In this document: positions 53,670 through 63,543 of the stretch, piece after piece
Layout of the letters: every line of letters begins with the position of its first letter
How positions within the stretch are numbered: position 1 is the first letter of the stretch
NCBI RefSeq assembly: GCF_001463905.1
Contig: NZ_BBWR01000002.1
Coordinates: forward strand, 434,001-498,000
Direction of reading: 5' to 3'
Source of the DNA: Aureimonas frigidaquae
GTDB lineage: Bacteria > Pseudomonadota > Alphaproteobacteria > Rhizobiales > Rhizobiaceae
Length of the DNA: 64,000 bases
The notes under the pieces: generated by a model
What the model was told of the DNA's origin: nothing
Database searches by the model: none
Seen by the model: only the letters and a program-made list of their open reading frames with translations
Program-made: the position numbers and the translations under genes

Positions 53670-56081
53670 CTAGAACAGGCCGCCCTGGCCGGTCACGATG
53701 GCTTCCTGCGCACGCTGCGAGACCCCGGGCGCGGGCGTGCCGGACTGCCCGTCGCCGATAACGCTGTAGACATCGGACGGGCCGGTGCCGGGCTTGAAGG
53801 CCTCCAGGACCGTGCCGGCCCCGCCGCCCGGCGCGGCCATGCCGGTGCGGCGATCCACGGCCACCTGCGTCATGCCGTCGGGAATGCGGAAATCGGCCAC
53901 CGGCATGTCCTTGACGGCATCCGTCATGAACTCGGTGAAGATCGGCGCCGCCAAGCTTCCGCCCGTATTGCTGTCGCCCAGCGTGGACGGGTTGTCGTAG
54001 CCGATATAGACGCCGGTCACGAGGTCGGGCGTATAGCCCACGAACCAGGCGTCCTTCACATCGTTGGTGGTGCCCGTCTTGCCGGCCACCGGACGGCCGA
54101 GCTTGGACACGGATGTCGCGGTGCCATGCTGGACGACACCTTCCATCATGGAGGTGATCTGGTAGGCGGTCATCGGGTCGAGCACCTGCTCGCGTGTATC
54201 GACGAGCTCCGGCTCCGGCTGGTTGTCCCAGCTCTGCGCGTTGCAATTGTCGCAGCGGCGGTTGTCGTGGCGATAGACCGTATGGCCGTAGCGGTCCTGG
54301 ATGCGGTCGATCAGCGAAGGCTCGATGCTGCGGCCGCCATTGGCCATGACCGAATAGGCCGACACCATGCGCATGACGGTCGTCTCGCCCGAGCCGAGCG
54401 CCATGGGCAGGTAGCGCCCCATCCGATCGTAGACGCCGAAGCGCTGCGCATACTCGGCCACGAGGTCCATCCCCATGTCCTGCGCCAGGCGCACTGTCAT
54501 CAGGTTGCGGCTCCGTTCGATGCCGAGCCGCAGCGTGGACGGGCCGGCATAGTTGCCGCCGTAATTCTTGGGCTCCCAGACATTGCCCATCCCGTCCGGG
54601 ATGGAAATGGGCGCGTCCAGCACGACGGAGGCCGGCGTATAGCCATTGTCGAGCGCGGCGGCATAGACGATGGGCTTGAAGGAGGATCCCGGCTGGCGCA
54701 GCGCCTGCGTCGCGCGGTTGAACTCCGATTCCGAATAGGAGAAGCCGCCGACCATCGCCTTCACGCGGCCCGTATGCGGATCCATCGCCACCAGCGCGCC
54801 TTCGACCTTGGGCGGCTGGCGCAGCACATAGCCCGAAGCGTCCGGCTTGGCTTCCACATAGACGACCTCACCCGGCTTGAAGGCATCGCCCACGGAGCGG
54901 CGGCCGAGCGCCCAGCGCATATCCGCCGCCGCAAGGTCGACCACCTCCCGCTCGTCGCCGAGGCGGCCGGATACGGCCCGGCGGGGCTGCAGCCCGACGG
55001 TCATGCTATCGCCGCTCGTGGCCAGAATGACCGCCAGGCGCCATTCCGGCACGTCCGAGAAAGCCTGCACCGCGCCCACGGCCACGCCCCAGTCGCCTGC
55101 CAGCTCCACCGTACCCACCGGCCCGCGCCAGCCCTTACGCTGGTCGTAGGCGACGAGCGCGTGCTGCAGGGCACGGCGCGCGAAGAGCTGCATTTGCGGA
55201 TCGAGCGTGGTGCGAACCGACAGCCCGCCCTCATAAAGGGCGTCGACACCATAGCTTGCGATGATCTGGCGCCGGACTTCCTCGGTGAAATACTCGGCGG
55301 AAGCCAGGTAAGTGCCCGTCGGGCGGGGATTGACGTCGAGCGGCTTGGCCGACTCCGCCTCGGCCTGCTCACGGGTGATCTCCCCGTTCTCGGCCATGCG
55401 GGCGATGACCCAGTTGCGGCGCCCGAGCGCGGCATCCGGGTTGCGGAAGGGATTGTAGTTTTCAGGGGCCTTGGGCAAGGCCGCCAGATAGGCGGCCTCG
55501 TGGATCTCGAGCTCGGTGACGGACTTGTCGAAATAGGCGAGCGAGGCCGCGGCCACGCCGTAAGCGCCCATGCCGAGATAGATTTCGTTCAGGTAGAGTT
55601 CGAGGATGCGGTCCTTGGAATAGGCCTGCTCGATGCGCAGCGCCAGAATGGCTTCCTTGACCTTGCGCTCGACGGAGCGCTCATTGGTCAGGAGGAAGTT
55701 CTTGGCAACCTGCTGCGTGATGGTCGAGCCGCCCTGCATCGGGCCGCCGCGCACCAGCACCAGGGCGGCGCGCGCAATGCCCTCGATATCGATGCCGGGA
55801 TGCTCGTAGAAACTCTTGTCCTCGGCCGACAGGAAGGCGTCCTTGACGCGCTGGGGGATCGCCTGGATCGGCAGGAACAGGCGCCGCTGGCGGGCATATT
55901 CGGCCATCAGGCTGCCGTCGTCGGCGTGGATGCGCGTCGTCACCGGCGGCTCGTACTGCGCCAGGACCTGATAATCGGGAAGGCCGGAGCTCATGCGGCC
56001 GACATAGATGGCCAATGCGCCCGCGACGATGAGCGCGAAGACGGCACCGATGCCGAAGAAGTAGCCGATCAGCCTTACCAT
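53670..56081 (-). CDS. mrcA: Penicillin-binding protein 1A (bifunctional transglycosylase/transpeptidase)
   Basis: This class A PBP (803 residues) polymerises and cross-links peptidoglycan. It has an N-terminal membrane anchor (LIGYFFGIGAVFALIVAGALAIYVG). The GT51 domain has the catalytic glutamate in AFLSAEDKSFYEHPG (Glu87), and QGGSTITQQVAKNFLL. An OB-like insert follows, then the transpeptidase domain with QPGSSFKPIVYAA (SxxK), SRN (in ERSRNLMTVRLA) and KTGTT. The C terminus is glycine- and proline-rich. The ATG at 56081 has CGAGG upstream. The gene follows amiC on the same strand, after about 230 bases. Confidence 0.94.
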   Translation of the reverse strand: MVRLIGYFFGIGAVFALIVAGALAIYVGRMSSGLPDYQVLAQYEPPVTTRIHADDGSLMAEYARQRRLFLPIQAIPQRVKDAFLSAEDKSFYEHPGIDIEGIARAALVLVRGGPMQGGSTITQQVAKNFLLTNERSVERKVKEAILALRIEQAYSKDRILELYLNEIYLGMGAYGVAAASLAYFDKSVTELEIHEAAYLAALPKAPENYNPFRNPDAALGRRNWVIARMAENGEITREQAEAESAKPLDVNPRPTGTYLASAEYFTEEVRRQIIASYGVDALYEGGLSVRTTLDPQMQLFARRALQHALVAYDQRKGWRGPVGTVELAGDWGVAVGAVQAFSDVPEWRLAVILATSGDSMTVGLQPRRAVSGRLGDEREVVDLAAADMRWALGRRSVGDAFKPGEVVYVEAKPDASGYVLRQPPKVEGALVAMDPHTGRVKAMVGGFSYSESEFNRATQALRQPGSSFKPIVYAAALDNGYTPASVVLDAPISIPDGMGNVWEPKNYGGNYAGPSTLRLGIERSRNLMTVRLAQDMGMDLVAEYAQRFGVYDRMGRYLPMALGSGETTVMRMVSAYSVMANGGRSIEPSLIDRIQDRYGHTVYRHDNRRCDNCNAQSWDNQPEPELVDTREQVLDPMTAYQITSMMEGVVQHGTATSVSKLGRPVAGKTGTTNDVKDAWFVGYTPDLVTGVYIGYDNPSTLGDSNTGGSLAAPIFTEFMTDAVKDMPVADFRIPDGMTQVAVDRRTGMAAPGGGAGTVLEAFKPGTGPSDVYSVIGDGQSGTPAPGVSQRAQEAIVTGQGGLF

Positions 56082-56313
56082 TTGCTCATGCCTCGCGATC
56101 GACCGGCCCCGTTCTGGCCTGCGCCGTACCGTCCCCGTTTGTCCCAGGCCGCCAGCCGGCTCGCCTGTCGGCCGCACGGAAGCTCGTCATGTCGATGGCT
56201 TATAAATGAGGCGAGCCCATGTTGCGACAGGCCGCGCCCCGTTTCCGCAAACTTTACCATAGGTTGCGGCCAAGATGCGACGGTCTGGCCTTCGCCGCGC
56301 CCGGTTCAGGCGC

Positions 56314-57504
56314 TCAATCGGGCTTGCCTACGCCCCAGGCCGGCCCCCGCCCCTCCAGAAACCGCAGGATGGCACGGGCCGCCAGATCAGCGACTTTGCC
56401 CTGCCATTCACCGGACTGGACGAGCGTCTCGTCCTTGACGTTCGAAAGGTAGCCGAGCTCGAACAGAACGGAGGGAACGTCCGGCGCGCGCAGCACGCGG
56501 AAACCCGCCGAGCGATGCGGATTGTTGATCAACCCGATCCCTCCCGCTTTCAGGTCATCGACGAGCATTCCTGCAAAGGCAGTTGAAAATGCTTCGTTTT
56601 CGCGCCGCATCAGATCCACCAGAATGCCATGGATCTCCGGCGTGTCGTTTTGCCATTCGGGGCCGGCGAACCGGTCGGCTGCGTTTTCGGAATCGGCCAC
56701 TTCGCCCGCAAGCTTGTCCGATGCGACATCCGAAAGCGTGTAGACGGTGGCGCCGCGGATCGTATCGTAGGCAATGGAATCGGCATGGATGGACACGAAA
56801 AGGTCCGCCCCCTGATCGCTGGCGATCTGCACCCGCCGCGCCAGCGGAACGAAGATGTCGGCGTCCCGCGTCAGAACGGGGTCGACATCTCCCTGCGTGG
56901 CCAGGGCTGCTTGCAGGGCGCGGGCAAAGGCGAGGTTGATGTCCTTCTCGTGAACGCCGGTCACGCCCGTCGCGCCATTGTCGATGCCGCCATGCCCGGG
57001 GTCGATCACCACGCGCCAGGCCTGCCGGCTGCGTTGCGGCGCCTCGAGGACACGGTCCTGGCTGCGCGCGGCAGCGTCGGCCCGCATCGCCTCGGCATAG
57101 GCGGACGGATCCACTGGACGCAACTCGAAGTTCAGTATGCGGCGCCCGTCCGGCGCCTCGACCCGTTCCACACCCGCCAGCACGTCCGGCGCCGTTTCGA
57201 ACACGATCCGGTAACGGCCCTCGCCTGCCAGCCCGTCGCGCACATTGCGCACGACCGCGCCCCCTTCCACGGGCGGAAATGGCGTTGCCAGCACCGTATC
57301 CGGGAAATCCAGGACGATCCGGGGCGGGCCGTCCAGAAGGCGCATGGTAACGGCGACATCCTCCGTCACGCCGATCGACAGATTCGCCGCCTGCGCATGG
57401 GCGGAATAATGGACCGATGTAATCACCGTGGTTGCACCGGCCCCGGGCTGAAACCACATGAGCGCGGCGAGCAGGAACAGAATGCGTGACCAGAAATTCG
57501 TCAT
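56314..57504 (-). CDS. amiC: N-acetylmuramoyl-L-alanine amidase (AmiC-type)
   Basis: This periplasmic zinc amidase (396 residues) cleaves the amide bond between N-acetylmuramic acid and L-alanine, needed for daughter-cell separation. It has a signal sequence (FWSRILFLLAALMWF..GAGA), an AMIN domain (about 25-135) for localisation, and an Amidase_3 domain (about 165-390). Motifs of the latter: VVIDPGHGGIDNGATG, HEKDINLAFA, FVSIHADS and the terminal glutamate in SVLFELGYLSNVKDE. Start ATG 57504. It precedes PBP1A on the same strand, which is a common order in alphaproteobacteria (amiC-mrcA). Confidence 0.93.
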   Translation of the reverse strand: MTNFWSRILFLLAALMWFQPGAGATTVITSVHYSAHAQAANLSIGVTEDVAVTMRLLDGPPRIVLDFPDTVLATPFPPVEGGAVVRNVRDGLAGEGRYRIVFETAPDVLAGVERVEAPDGRRILNFELRPVDPSAYAEAMRADAAARSQDRVLEAPQRSRQAWRVVIDPGHGGIDNGATGVTGVHEKDINLAFARALQAALATQGDVDPVLTRDADIFVPLARRVQIASDQGADLFVSIHADSIAYDTIRGATVYTLSDVASDKLAGEVADSENAADRFAGPEWQNDTPEIHGILVDLMRRENEAFSTAFAGMLVDDLKAGGIGLINNPHRSAGFRVLRAPDVPSVLFELGYLSNVKDETLVQSGEWQGKVADLAARAILRFLEGRGPAWGVGKPD

Positions 57505-57995
57505 CTTACAGGCTTGGCACTTTCGTGGGCTGCAACTCTTGTTTCTGGCGCAGGCGCACCGTAAAAGCAAAATGAGACTTTTAGACAGGCGCGCCTGCCG
57601 TGCCGTGGACACACCGGAGCCGAGATGGCGTCCGGAGCGTGAAACGGGCTCGAGGAGCCGCCGACGGTCGATCGGGTCTCGCAACAAATCACTTCCGTCC
57701 GGCATGGCCCGGGTCGGTAGCTCATGCGGCGCTGAACGGCCAACCCCCGTGCGATGCGCCGGATTTCGTCGGTCGTCGCAAGGCGATCATATGACATAGG
57801 TTTCAGGTCGCGGACGCGTGCAGGCAGCAACTCTTCTTTACTCGACGGAACATGGCACGCCCCCACGGCGGCGCATTCCTGTCGATGCAGCCTTGAACGC
57901 CAAGACCGCGGCCTTTTCGGGCCCCCGCAGAAGGATCTCCCCAACGGTGCCATGCGCCGGAGATCGCGCGGCTTTCGCCCGGGAAAGCACACTCC
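57505..57995. promoter_or_regulatory. Long divergent intergenic region (amiC / rne), including the rne 5' leader
   Basis: These 491 bases lie between amiC (minus) and rne (plus). I see no convincing gene: the open frames are arginine-rich and lack family features. Small hairpins occur (for example GGCTC-GAG-GAGCC near 57648-57660). In E. coli the rne leader mediates autoregulation through RNase E cleavage; a similar long leader may be present here, but no matching structure can be assigned by eye. Confidence 0.5.
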
Positions 57996-60725
57996 ATGCC
58001 CAACAAAATGTTGATCGACGCGTCCCACCCGGAAGAGACGCGCGTCGTCGTCGTACGCGGTAACCGGATCGAGGAATTCGATTTCGAATCCGAGCACAAG
58101 AAGCAGATCAAGGGGAACATCTACCTCGCCAAGGTCACCCGGGTCGAACCATCGCTCCAGGCCGCCTTCGTCGAATATGGCGGCAACCGCCACGGCTTCC
58201 TGGCCTTCAGCGAAATCCATCCTGATTACTACCAGATCCCCGTCGCCGACCGTCAGGCCCTGATCGAAGAAGAACTCGCCCGCGCATCCGAGGATGACGA
58301 TGCGGACGAGCCGAAGGCCGATGCCAAGCCCGCACGCGCCCGCCGCAGCCGCAAGTCCGCCCAGGCGGCCGACGCGGACGAAGGCGAAAGCGTCTCCGAG
58401 CCCGTCGGCGCGGAAGCGGCCGCCGGTGATGGAGAGGCCGCCGCCCAGGATACGGAAGACAAGCCGAAGAAGGCCCCGGCCCGTCGGCGCCGCACGACCC
58501 GCAAGAAGGCCGATGCCGATGCGGACGCGCCCGTCGCACCCGCCGAGCCCACGGACGAGGCGCTTACCGCCGACCCCGAGGGCGCCGAAGCGGCCGAAGG
58601 CGAAGTGCCCGAAGCGCCCGTGACGGGCGATATCGACGTCCTGGTAGAGGATGATTCGGCTTCCAGCGTCGAGCAGATCGGATCCGAGGACGCGCTGGAG
58701 GAGGTGCCCGAGCGCCATCAGCGCACCTCGCGCAAGCAGTACAAGATTCAGGAAGTCATCAAGCGCCGCCAGATTCTCCTGGTGCAGGTCGTCAAGGAAG
58801 AGCGCGGCAACAAGGGCGCTGCGCTGACCACCTACCTGTCGCTGGCCGGCCGCTACTCCGTCCTGATGCCCAACACGGCGCGCGGCGGCGGCATTTCCCG
58901 CAAGATCACCAGCGTGACCGACCGCAAGCGCCTCAAGGACGTGGTGCGCGATCTGGACGTGCCGCGCGGCATGGGGATCATCCTGCGTACGGCCGGCGCC
59001 AACCGCACCAAGGCCGAGGTCAAGCGCGACTACGAATACCTGATGCGCCTGTGGGAAAACGTGCGCACGCTGACCCTTTCCTCGACGGCGCCGGCGCTCG
59101 TCTACGAGGAAGGGAGCCTGATCAAGCGATCGATCCGCGACCTTTACAACAAGGATATCGACCAGGTTCTCGTGGCCGGCGAAGCCGGCTACCGCGAGGC
59201 CAAGGACTTCATGCGGATGCTCATGCCGAGCCAGGCGAAGGTGGTCCAGCGGTACCAGGACCCCACGCCCATCTTCGCGCGGCAGGGAATCGAGGCGCAG
59301 CTCGACAAGATGCTGCAGCCCAACGTCACGCTTAAATCCGGCGGCTACATCATCATCAACCAGACCGAAGCGCTGGTGGCGATCGACGTGAACTCCGGCC
59401 GCTCGACGCGTGAACATTCGGTCGAGGATACGGCTCTTCAGACCAATCTGGAGGCCGCGGAGGAAGTGGCGCGCCAGCTCCGCCTGCGCGACCTTGCGGG
59501 ACTGATCGTCATCGACTTCATCGACATGGAAGAGAAGCGGAACATCCGCGCCGTCGAGAAGCGCCTGAAGGATTGCCTCAAGGACGACCGCGCCCGCATC
59601 CAGCTCGGCAGCATCTCGCATTTCGGCCTGATGGAAATGAGCCGTCAGCGCATCCGCGCCAGCGTGCTGGAATCCACCACGCAGACCTGCCCGACCTGCA
59701 GCGGCATGGGCTATATCCGCTCGGCGTCCTCGCTCGCGCTGCATGTGCTGCGCACCATCGAGGAGCATTTGCTCAAGCAGGGTACGCACAACCTGGTCGT
59801 GAAGGTTCCGACCAGCACGGCGCTCTACATCCTGAACGAGAAGCGCCATTCCCTGGACGAGATGGAGCGCACCCACGGGCTGCGCATCACCATCCAGGCC
59901 GATGACGGCCATGGCCACCAGCACGTCGCCATCGAGAACGGGGCCGAAGCGCCGCGCAAGATCGTGGCCGAGCCGGTCCAGCCCCAGAGCGTCGAGCCGG
60001 AAGACGAGATCGACGTCGCGGCAGAGCCGGAGGAGACGGACGTATCCGACGCGCCGGTCAGCGCCACGACGACGGAGCGGGACGGCAACGAGGAACCCCG
60101 CCGCCGCAAGCGCCGCCGCCGGCGGCGGCGCGGCGATGGCGAGAATGGCAATGGCCATCGCGCACAGGGCACCGCAGAGGACGACTCCTCCGAGGATGAT
60201 TCCCCGGACGATGACGACACGCTCGACGGATCGGACGCAGAGCCGGTCAAGGTCGCGACGCCCGGCGAGGATGCCGAGGGTGACGAGGCCGGGCAGGATC
60301 GCAAGCGCCGGCGCCGTGGCCGCCGCGGCGGCCGTCGTTCCCGCGAGGGTGCCGTGTCCGAGAACGGTGTGGATGCGGATGCGGATTCGCAGGCAGCGGA
60401 CGCGGTGGTGACGGACGAAGCGCCGGATGCCATTGCGGAAGAGCCGGCCGCACAGTCCGAGCCGGTCGAGGCTCCGACGCCCGTGACCGCGGCGAACGAC
60501 GATGCCGTCCGCACGGACGAGCCGGCACCGTCCGCGGACCCCGCCCCGGAACCGAGCGAAGAGCCGCAAGCGCAAGTGGCCGACGCAGCGCCGGCGGCGG
60601 CTGAGACGGCCGAGCCGATCAAACAGGTTCCGGCCGAGCCTGTGATCACCAGCAATGGCGATGACGGATCGGACGACGCCAAGCCCAAGCGCACGGGCTG
60701 GTGGGCACGCCGCAGCTTCTTCTAA
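57996..60725 (+). CDS. rne: Ribonuclease E
   Basis: RNase E (909 residues) starts decay of most messages and processes rRNA and tRNA. The catalytic half begins MLIDASHPEETRVVVV. It has an S1 domain interrupted by an acidic/basic low-complexity insert of about 140 residues (about 100-245), the catalytic aspartates in VAIDVNSG (Asp464) and IVIDFIDME (Asp507), and the zinc-link CPTC (Cys565, Cys568). The C-terminal third is disordered: arginine-rich RNA-binding patches (RRRKRRRRRRRG), acidic runs, and a terminal GWWARRSFF that may bind degradosome partners. ATG 57996 has a weak ribosome site. Confidence 0.96.
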   Translation: MPNKMLIDASHPEETRVVVVRGNRIEEFDFESEHKKQIKGNIYLAKVTRVEPSLQAAFVEYGGNRHGFLAFSEIHPDYYQIPVADRQALIEEELARASEDDDADEPKADAKPARARRSRKSAQAADADEGESVSEPVGAEAAAGDGEAAAQDTEDKPKKAPARRRRTTRKKADADADAPVAPAEPTDEALTADPEGAEAAEGEVPEAPVTGDIDVLVEDDSASSVEQIGSEDALEEVPERHQRTSRKQYKIQEVIKRRQILLVQVVKEERGNKGAALTTYLSLAGRYSVLMPNTARGGGISRKITSVTDRKRLKDVVRDLDVPRGMGIILRTAGANRTKAEVKRDYEYLMRLWENVRTLTLSSTAPALVYEEGSLIKRSIRDLYNKDIDQVLVAGEAGYREAKDFMRMLMPSQAKVVQRYQDPTPIFARQGIEAQLDKMLQPNVTLKSGGYIIINQTEALVAIDVNSGRSTREHSVEDTALQTNLEAAEEVARQLRLRDLAGLIVIDFIDMEEKRNIRAVEKRLKDCLKDDRARIQLGSISHFGLMEMSRQRIRASVLESTTQTCPTCSGMGYIRSASSLALHVLRTIEEHLLKQGTHNLVVKVPTSTALYILNEKRHSLDEMERTHGLRITIQADDGHGHQHVAIENGAEAPRKIVAEPVQPQSVEPEDEIDVAAEPEETDVSDAPVSATTTERDGNEEPRRRKRRRRRRRGDGENGNGHRAQGTAEDDSSEDDSPDDDDTLDGSDAEPVKVATPGEDAEGDEAGQDRKRRRRGRRGGRRSREGAVSENGVDADADSQAADAVVTDEAPDAIAEEPAAQSEPVEAPTPVTAANDDAVRTDEPAPSADPAPEPSEEPQAQVADAAPAAAETAEPIKQVPAEPVITSNGDDGSDDAKPKRTGWWARRSFF

Positions 60726-60753
60726 GCTTTGAGCGCCACAGCGCTTCAATGCA

Positions 60754-60786
60754 AAGGCCGCCGTTCCTGGAAGGAGCGGCGGCCTT
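60754..60786 (+). terminator. Terminator hairpin after rne
   Basis: AAGGCCGCCGTTCC and GGAGCGGCGGCCTT (one G-U pair, 5-base loop) form a strong stem 28 bases after the rne stop, followed by CTCTATTC. The other strand also ends a gene nearby (60856), so it may act in both directions. Confidence 0.8.
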
Positions 60787-60855
60787 CTCTATTCAAGGCT
60801 GCATTCCACGACCGGCAGTCCCTAGATTTGGTCCCAAGGATTTCGGCCCGTCGGC

Positions 60856-62028
60856 TCAGCGGGCGTTGAGGAAGCCTTCCAGCCGGTTCAGCGCGTCGGC
60901 GACGCTGGCTGTCGAGCCGGCATAGGACAGGCGGACCGTATGGTCCCCTTGCGCCAGATCGAAGTCCAGGCCCGGCGTCACCGCGACATGGGCCTCGTTC
61001 AGAAGCGCCTCGACGAAGCCAGTGGATGACGTCCAGCCGGCCGGAAGGGAGGCATAGGCGTAGAAGGCGCCGTCAATCGGGGCGATGCCGGAGAAACCGA
61101 GGCGCGGCAGCCGGTCGATCATCAAGGCACGATTGTGCTCGTAGACGCGGCGCACCGCATCCAGCTCTGCCCGTGCATCGAAGGCGGCTTCCGCAGCCAC
61201 CTGCGACACTTCCGGCGCCGAGATATAAAGGCTCTGGCTAATGCGCTCGGCGGCGCGCGCCAGCGCATCCGGCAAGACGAGCCAGCCGACGCGCCATCCC
61301 GTCATGCAGTAATATTTGGAGAAGGAGTTGACGATCACCGGCCGGTCGGAAAAGTCCAGTGCGGTGGCCGCCGGCTCACCATAGACGAGGCCATGATAAA
61401 TCTCGTCCGAGATGAAGGTGATCCCCTCCCGGTCGCTGAACTCCACCAGCGCCTGCAGTTCGGCCCGGGGCGTGACCGTGCCGGTCGGATTGGCCGGGCT
61501 GGCGATCAGAACGCCGTCCAGCTTCTGCCGCCGGTGCTCATGAGCCAGTCGGTCGGCGGTCAGAATGTAACCGTCCTGCGGGCCGGTCGCAATTTCCACA
61601 GGTACCAGTCCCAGCGCCCTCATGATGTTGCGGTAGGCCGGGTAGCCCGGCGCGGCAATGGCCACGCGCGCACCGGGATCGAAAGCGGCCAGGAAGACGA
61701 GGTTGAATCCGGCCGACGATCCCGTCGTCACCATGATGCGCGATGGTGCGACGCTGACGCCGTAGCTTTCCCGATAATGTGAAGCGATGCGCTCCCGCAG
61801 GGGGGCGATGCCCATGGCGTCCGTGTAAGAGACCACGCCGTGCTGAAGCATCTGGCGTGCTGCAGCAAGCGAGGCCGTGGAGGCCGGCGATGAAGGCTGC
61901 CCGACCGCCAGGGAGATGATCGGCGCGCCTGCCGCCTTGAGCCGGTTGGCCTGCGACAGGACGTCCATGGCCCGGAAGGGCGCCACGTCGGAACGCGCGG
62001 ACGGTGTCAACGGCGGTGGTACTTGCAT
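60856..62028 (-). CDS. Class I/II PLP-dependent aminotransferase
   Basis: This fold-type I aminotransferase (390 residues) has the PLP lysine in NSFSKYYCMTGWRVGW (Lys238), the conserved ASPANPTGTV loop, FISDEIYHGLVY and the C-terminal arginine region VRLSYAGS. It resembles aspartate/tyrosine/branched-chain aminotransferases that alphaproteobacteria carry in several copies, so the substrate cannot be fixed. ATG 62028 follows GAGGCTTTTTG; a TTG immediately before is less likely. Confidence 0.9.
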   Translation of the reverse strand: MQVPPPLTPSARSDVAPFRAMDVLSQANRLKAAGAPIISLAVGQPSSPASTASLAAARQMLQHGVVSYTDAMGIAPLRERIASHYRESYGVSVAPSRIMVTTGSSAGFNLVFLAAFDPGARVAIAAPGYPAYRNIMRALGLVPVEIATGPQDGYILTADRLAHEHRRQKLDGVLIASPANPTGTVTPRAELQALVEFSDREGITFISDEIYHGLVYGEPAATALDFSDRPVIVNSFSKYYCMTGWRVGWLVLPDALARAAERISQSLYISAPEVSQVAAEAAFDARAELDAVRRVYEHNRALMIDRLPRLGFSGIAPIDGAFYAYASLPAGWTSSTGFVEALLNEAHVAVTPGLDFDLAQGDHTVRLSYAGSTASVADALNRLEGFLNAR

Positions 62029-62135
62029 CAAAAAGCCTCATAATGGCCGGAACATCATGACCGGTCTGTCAAGCTGACGCCCGGTAGACGAAGCCGGCGG
62101 AATGAGCGAATCGCATTGTGGGGGCCAGATTTAGC

Positions 62136-63506
62136 ATGAAACGCATTTTCGGCCGCTTTGCGCGTAACCTCGTCGTGGTGGGCTGCGCATTTGCGACGGG
62201 GCTGATGCCCCTCGCCGCCGAGGCGCAGCAGCGGTCCAGATTGCCCGTGGTGCGTGATGCGCAGATAGAGGACCTGATCCGTGACTATGCCGAACCGCTC
62301 CTGAAGGCGGCCGGCGTGCCCTCAAACCGGGTCGAGATCGTGCTCGTGAACGATCTGTCGTTCAACGCCTTCGTGGCCGGCCGCCGCATCTTCATCAATA
62401 CGGGCACGATCCTGAACTCCGAAACGCCCAACGAAACCGTCGGCGTGATTGCGCATGAGATCGGCCATCTGGCTGGCGGGCACCAGGAGCGCTTGCGCGA
62501 CCAGCTCGCCCGCGCGCAGGTGATCGCCATCGTTGCCGGGCTGCTGGGTGCCGGCGTGGCGGTGGCGGGCGCGGCCGGCAGCTCGCGGGAGGCGGCGGGC
62601 CTTGGTGCGGGCGTCATGATGAGCGGCGGCGGCATCGCACGGCGCGGCCTCATGTCCTATCAGCGGACGGAGGAGATCACCGCCGATCGCTCCGCGCTGA
62701 CCTATCTGCGCAAGACGGGCCAGTCACCCAAGGGCCTTTTGGACAGTTTCGAGGGGCTCCTGCGCAACAACATGCTCTCCGGGCGCGGCACCGACCGGTA
62801 CCTGTCCTCCCATCCAGCGCCGCAGGACCGCATCGGCTTCCTGCAGACGGCGGCGCGTGAAAGCCCTTACTTCGACCGCAAGGATCCGCCCGAGCTGCAG
62901 CTTCGCCACGATCTGGCCCGCGCCAAGATCGCCGCCTATAACGGCGGAGCCACCCTCGTGCGGCAGACCTTCGGGCGCGATCTGCACAGCCAGCCTGCCC
63001 AGTACGGAGATGCCATTTCCACGCAGCTTTCCGGCGCGCCCTCCGGCGCGCTGGGCAAGATCGACCGACTGATCCAGGCCAGCCCGCGCAATCCGTGGTT
63101 CCATGAAGTCCGTGGCGAGATCCTGATGGAGGCGGGCCGCGGCCGTGAAGCCGCCGCCAGTTTCCGCAAGGCGGCGGAACTGGCGCCGGGGCGTTCCGGC
63201 CTGCTTCAGGCATCCATCGGGCAGGCGCTCGTGACGACGGGGGATCCGTCCGTCATGAAGCAGGCCATCACCGAGATCCGGAAGGGCCTCGACGTGGAGC
63301 CGAACAACTACAATGCCTATCGCTTCCTCGCCATGGCCTACGGCCAGACGGGCGATGTAGGCGCCGCCGAGCTTGCCACGGCTGAAGGTTACTGGCAGGC
63401 CGGGAACTTCCGGGAGGCCAAGGTCTTCGCGGCGCGGGCACAGCAGAAGTTGCGTCCCGGCACGCCGCAATGGCAACAGGCACAGGACATCATCGCCACG
63501 CGCTGA
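62136..63506 (+). CDS. M48 family metalloprotease with TPR-like repeats (BepA-like)
   Basis: This periplasmic zinc protease (456 residues) probably checks outer-membrane protein assembly, as BepA does. A signal sequence (FARNLVVVGCAFATGLMPLAAEAQ) is followed by the M48 core with HEIGH (His107, Glu108, His111). A further metal ligand glutamate is expected in EEITADRSALTYL. C-terminal helical repeats (about 310-450; SPRNPWFHEVRGEILMEAGRGREAAASFRKAAEL) are TPR-like. Start ATG 62136 rather than the GTG 18 bases before. The DsbA-family gene follows after 37 bases. Confidence 0.92.
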   Translation: MKRIFGRFARNLVVVGCAFATGLMPLAAEAQQRSRLPVVRDAQIEDLIRDYAEPLLKAAGVPSNRVEIVLVNDLSFNAFVAGRRIFINTGTILNSETPNETVGVIAHEIGHLAGGHQERLRDQLARAQVIAIVAGLLGAGVAVAGAAGSSREAAGLGAGVMMSGGGIARRGLMSYQRTEEITADRSALTYLRKTGQSPKGLLDSFEGLLRNNMLSGRGTDRYLSSHPAPQDRIGFLQTAARESPYFDRKDPPELQLRHDLARAKIAAYNGGATLVRQTFGRDLHSQPAQYGDAISTQLSGAPSGALGKIDRLIQASPRNPWFHEVRGEILMEAGRGREAAASFRKAAELAPGRSGLLQASIGQALVTTGDPSVMKQAITEIRKGLDVEPNNYNAYRFLAMAYGQTGDVGAAELATAEGYWQAGNFREAKVFAARAQQKLRPGTPQWQQAQDIIATR

Positions 63507-63543
63507 CCGGCGCACGGCGCCACGGGTTTAAAGGACCACGCAT

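Noticed and set aside
57501-60749. Minus-strand open frame of 1082 codons opposite rne
   Set aside because: RNase E on the plus strand is unmistakable; the antisense frame is low-complexity and spans the intergenic region.
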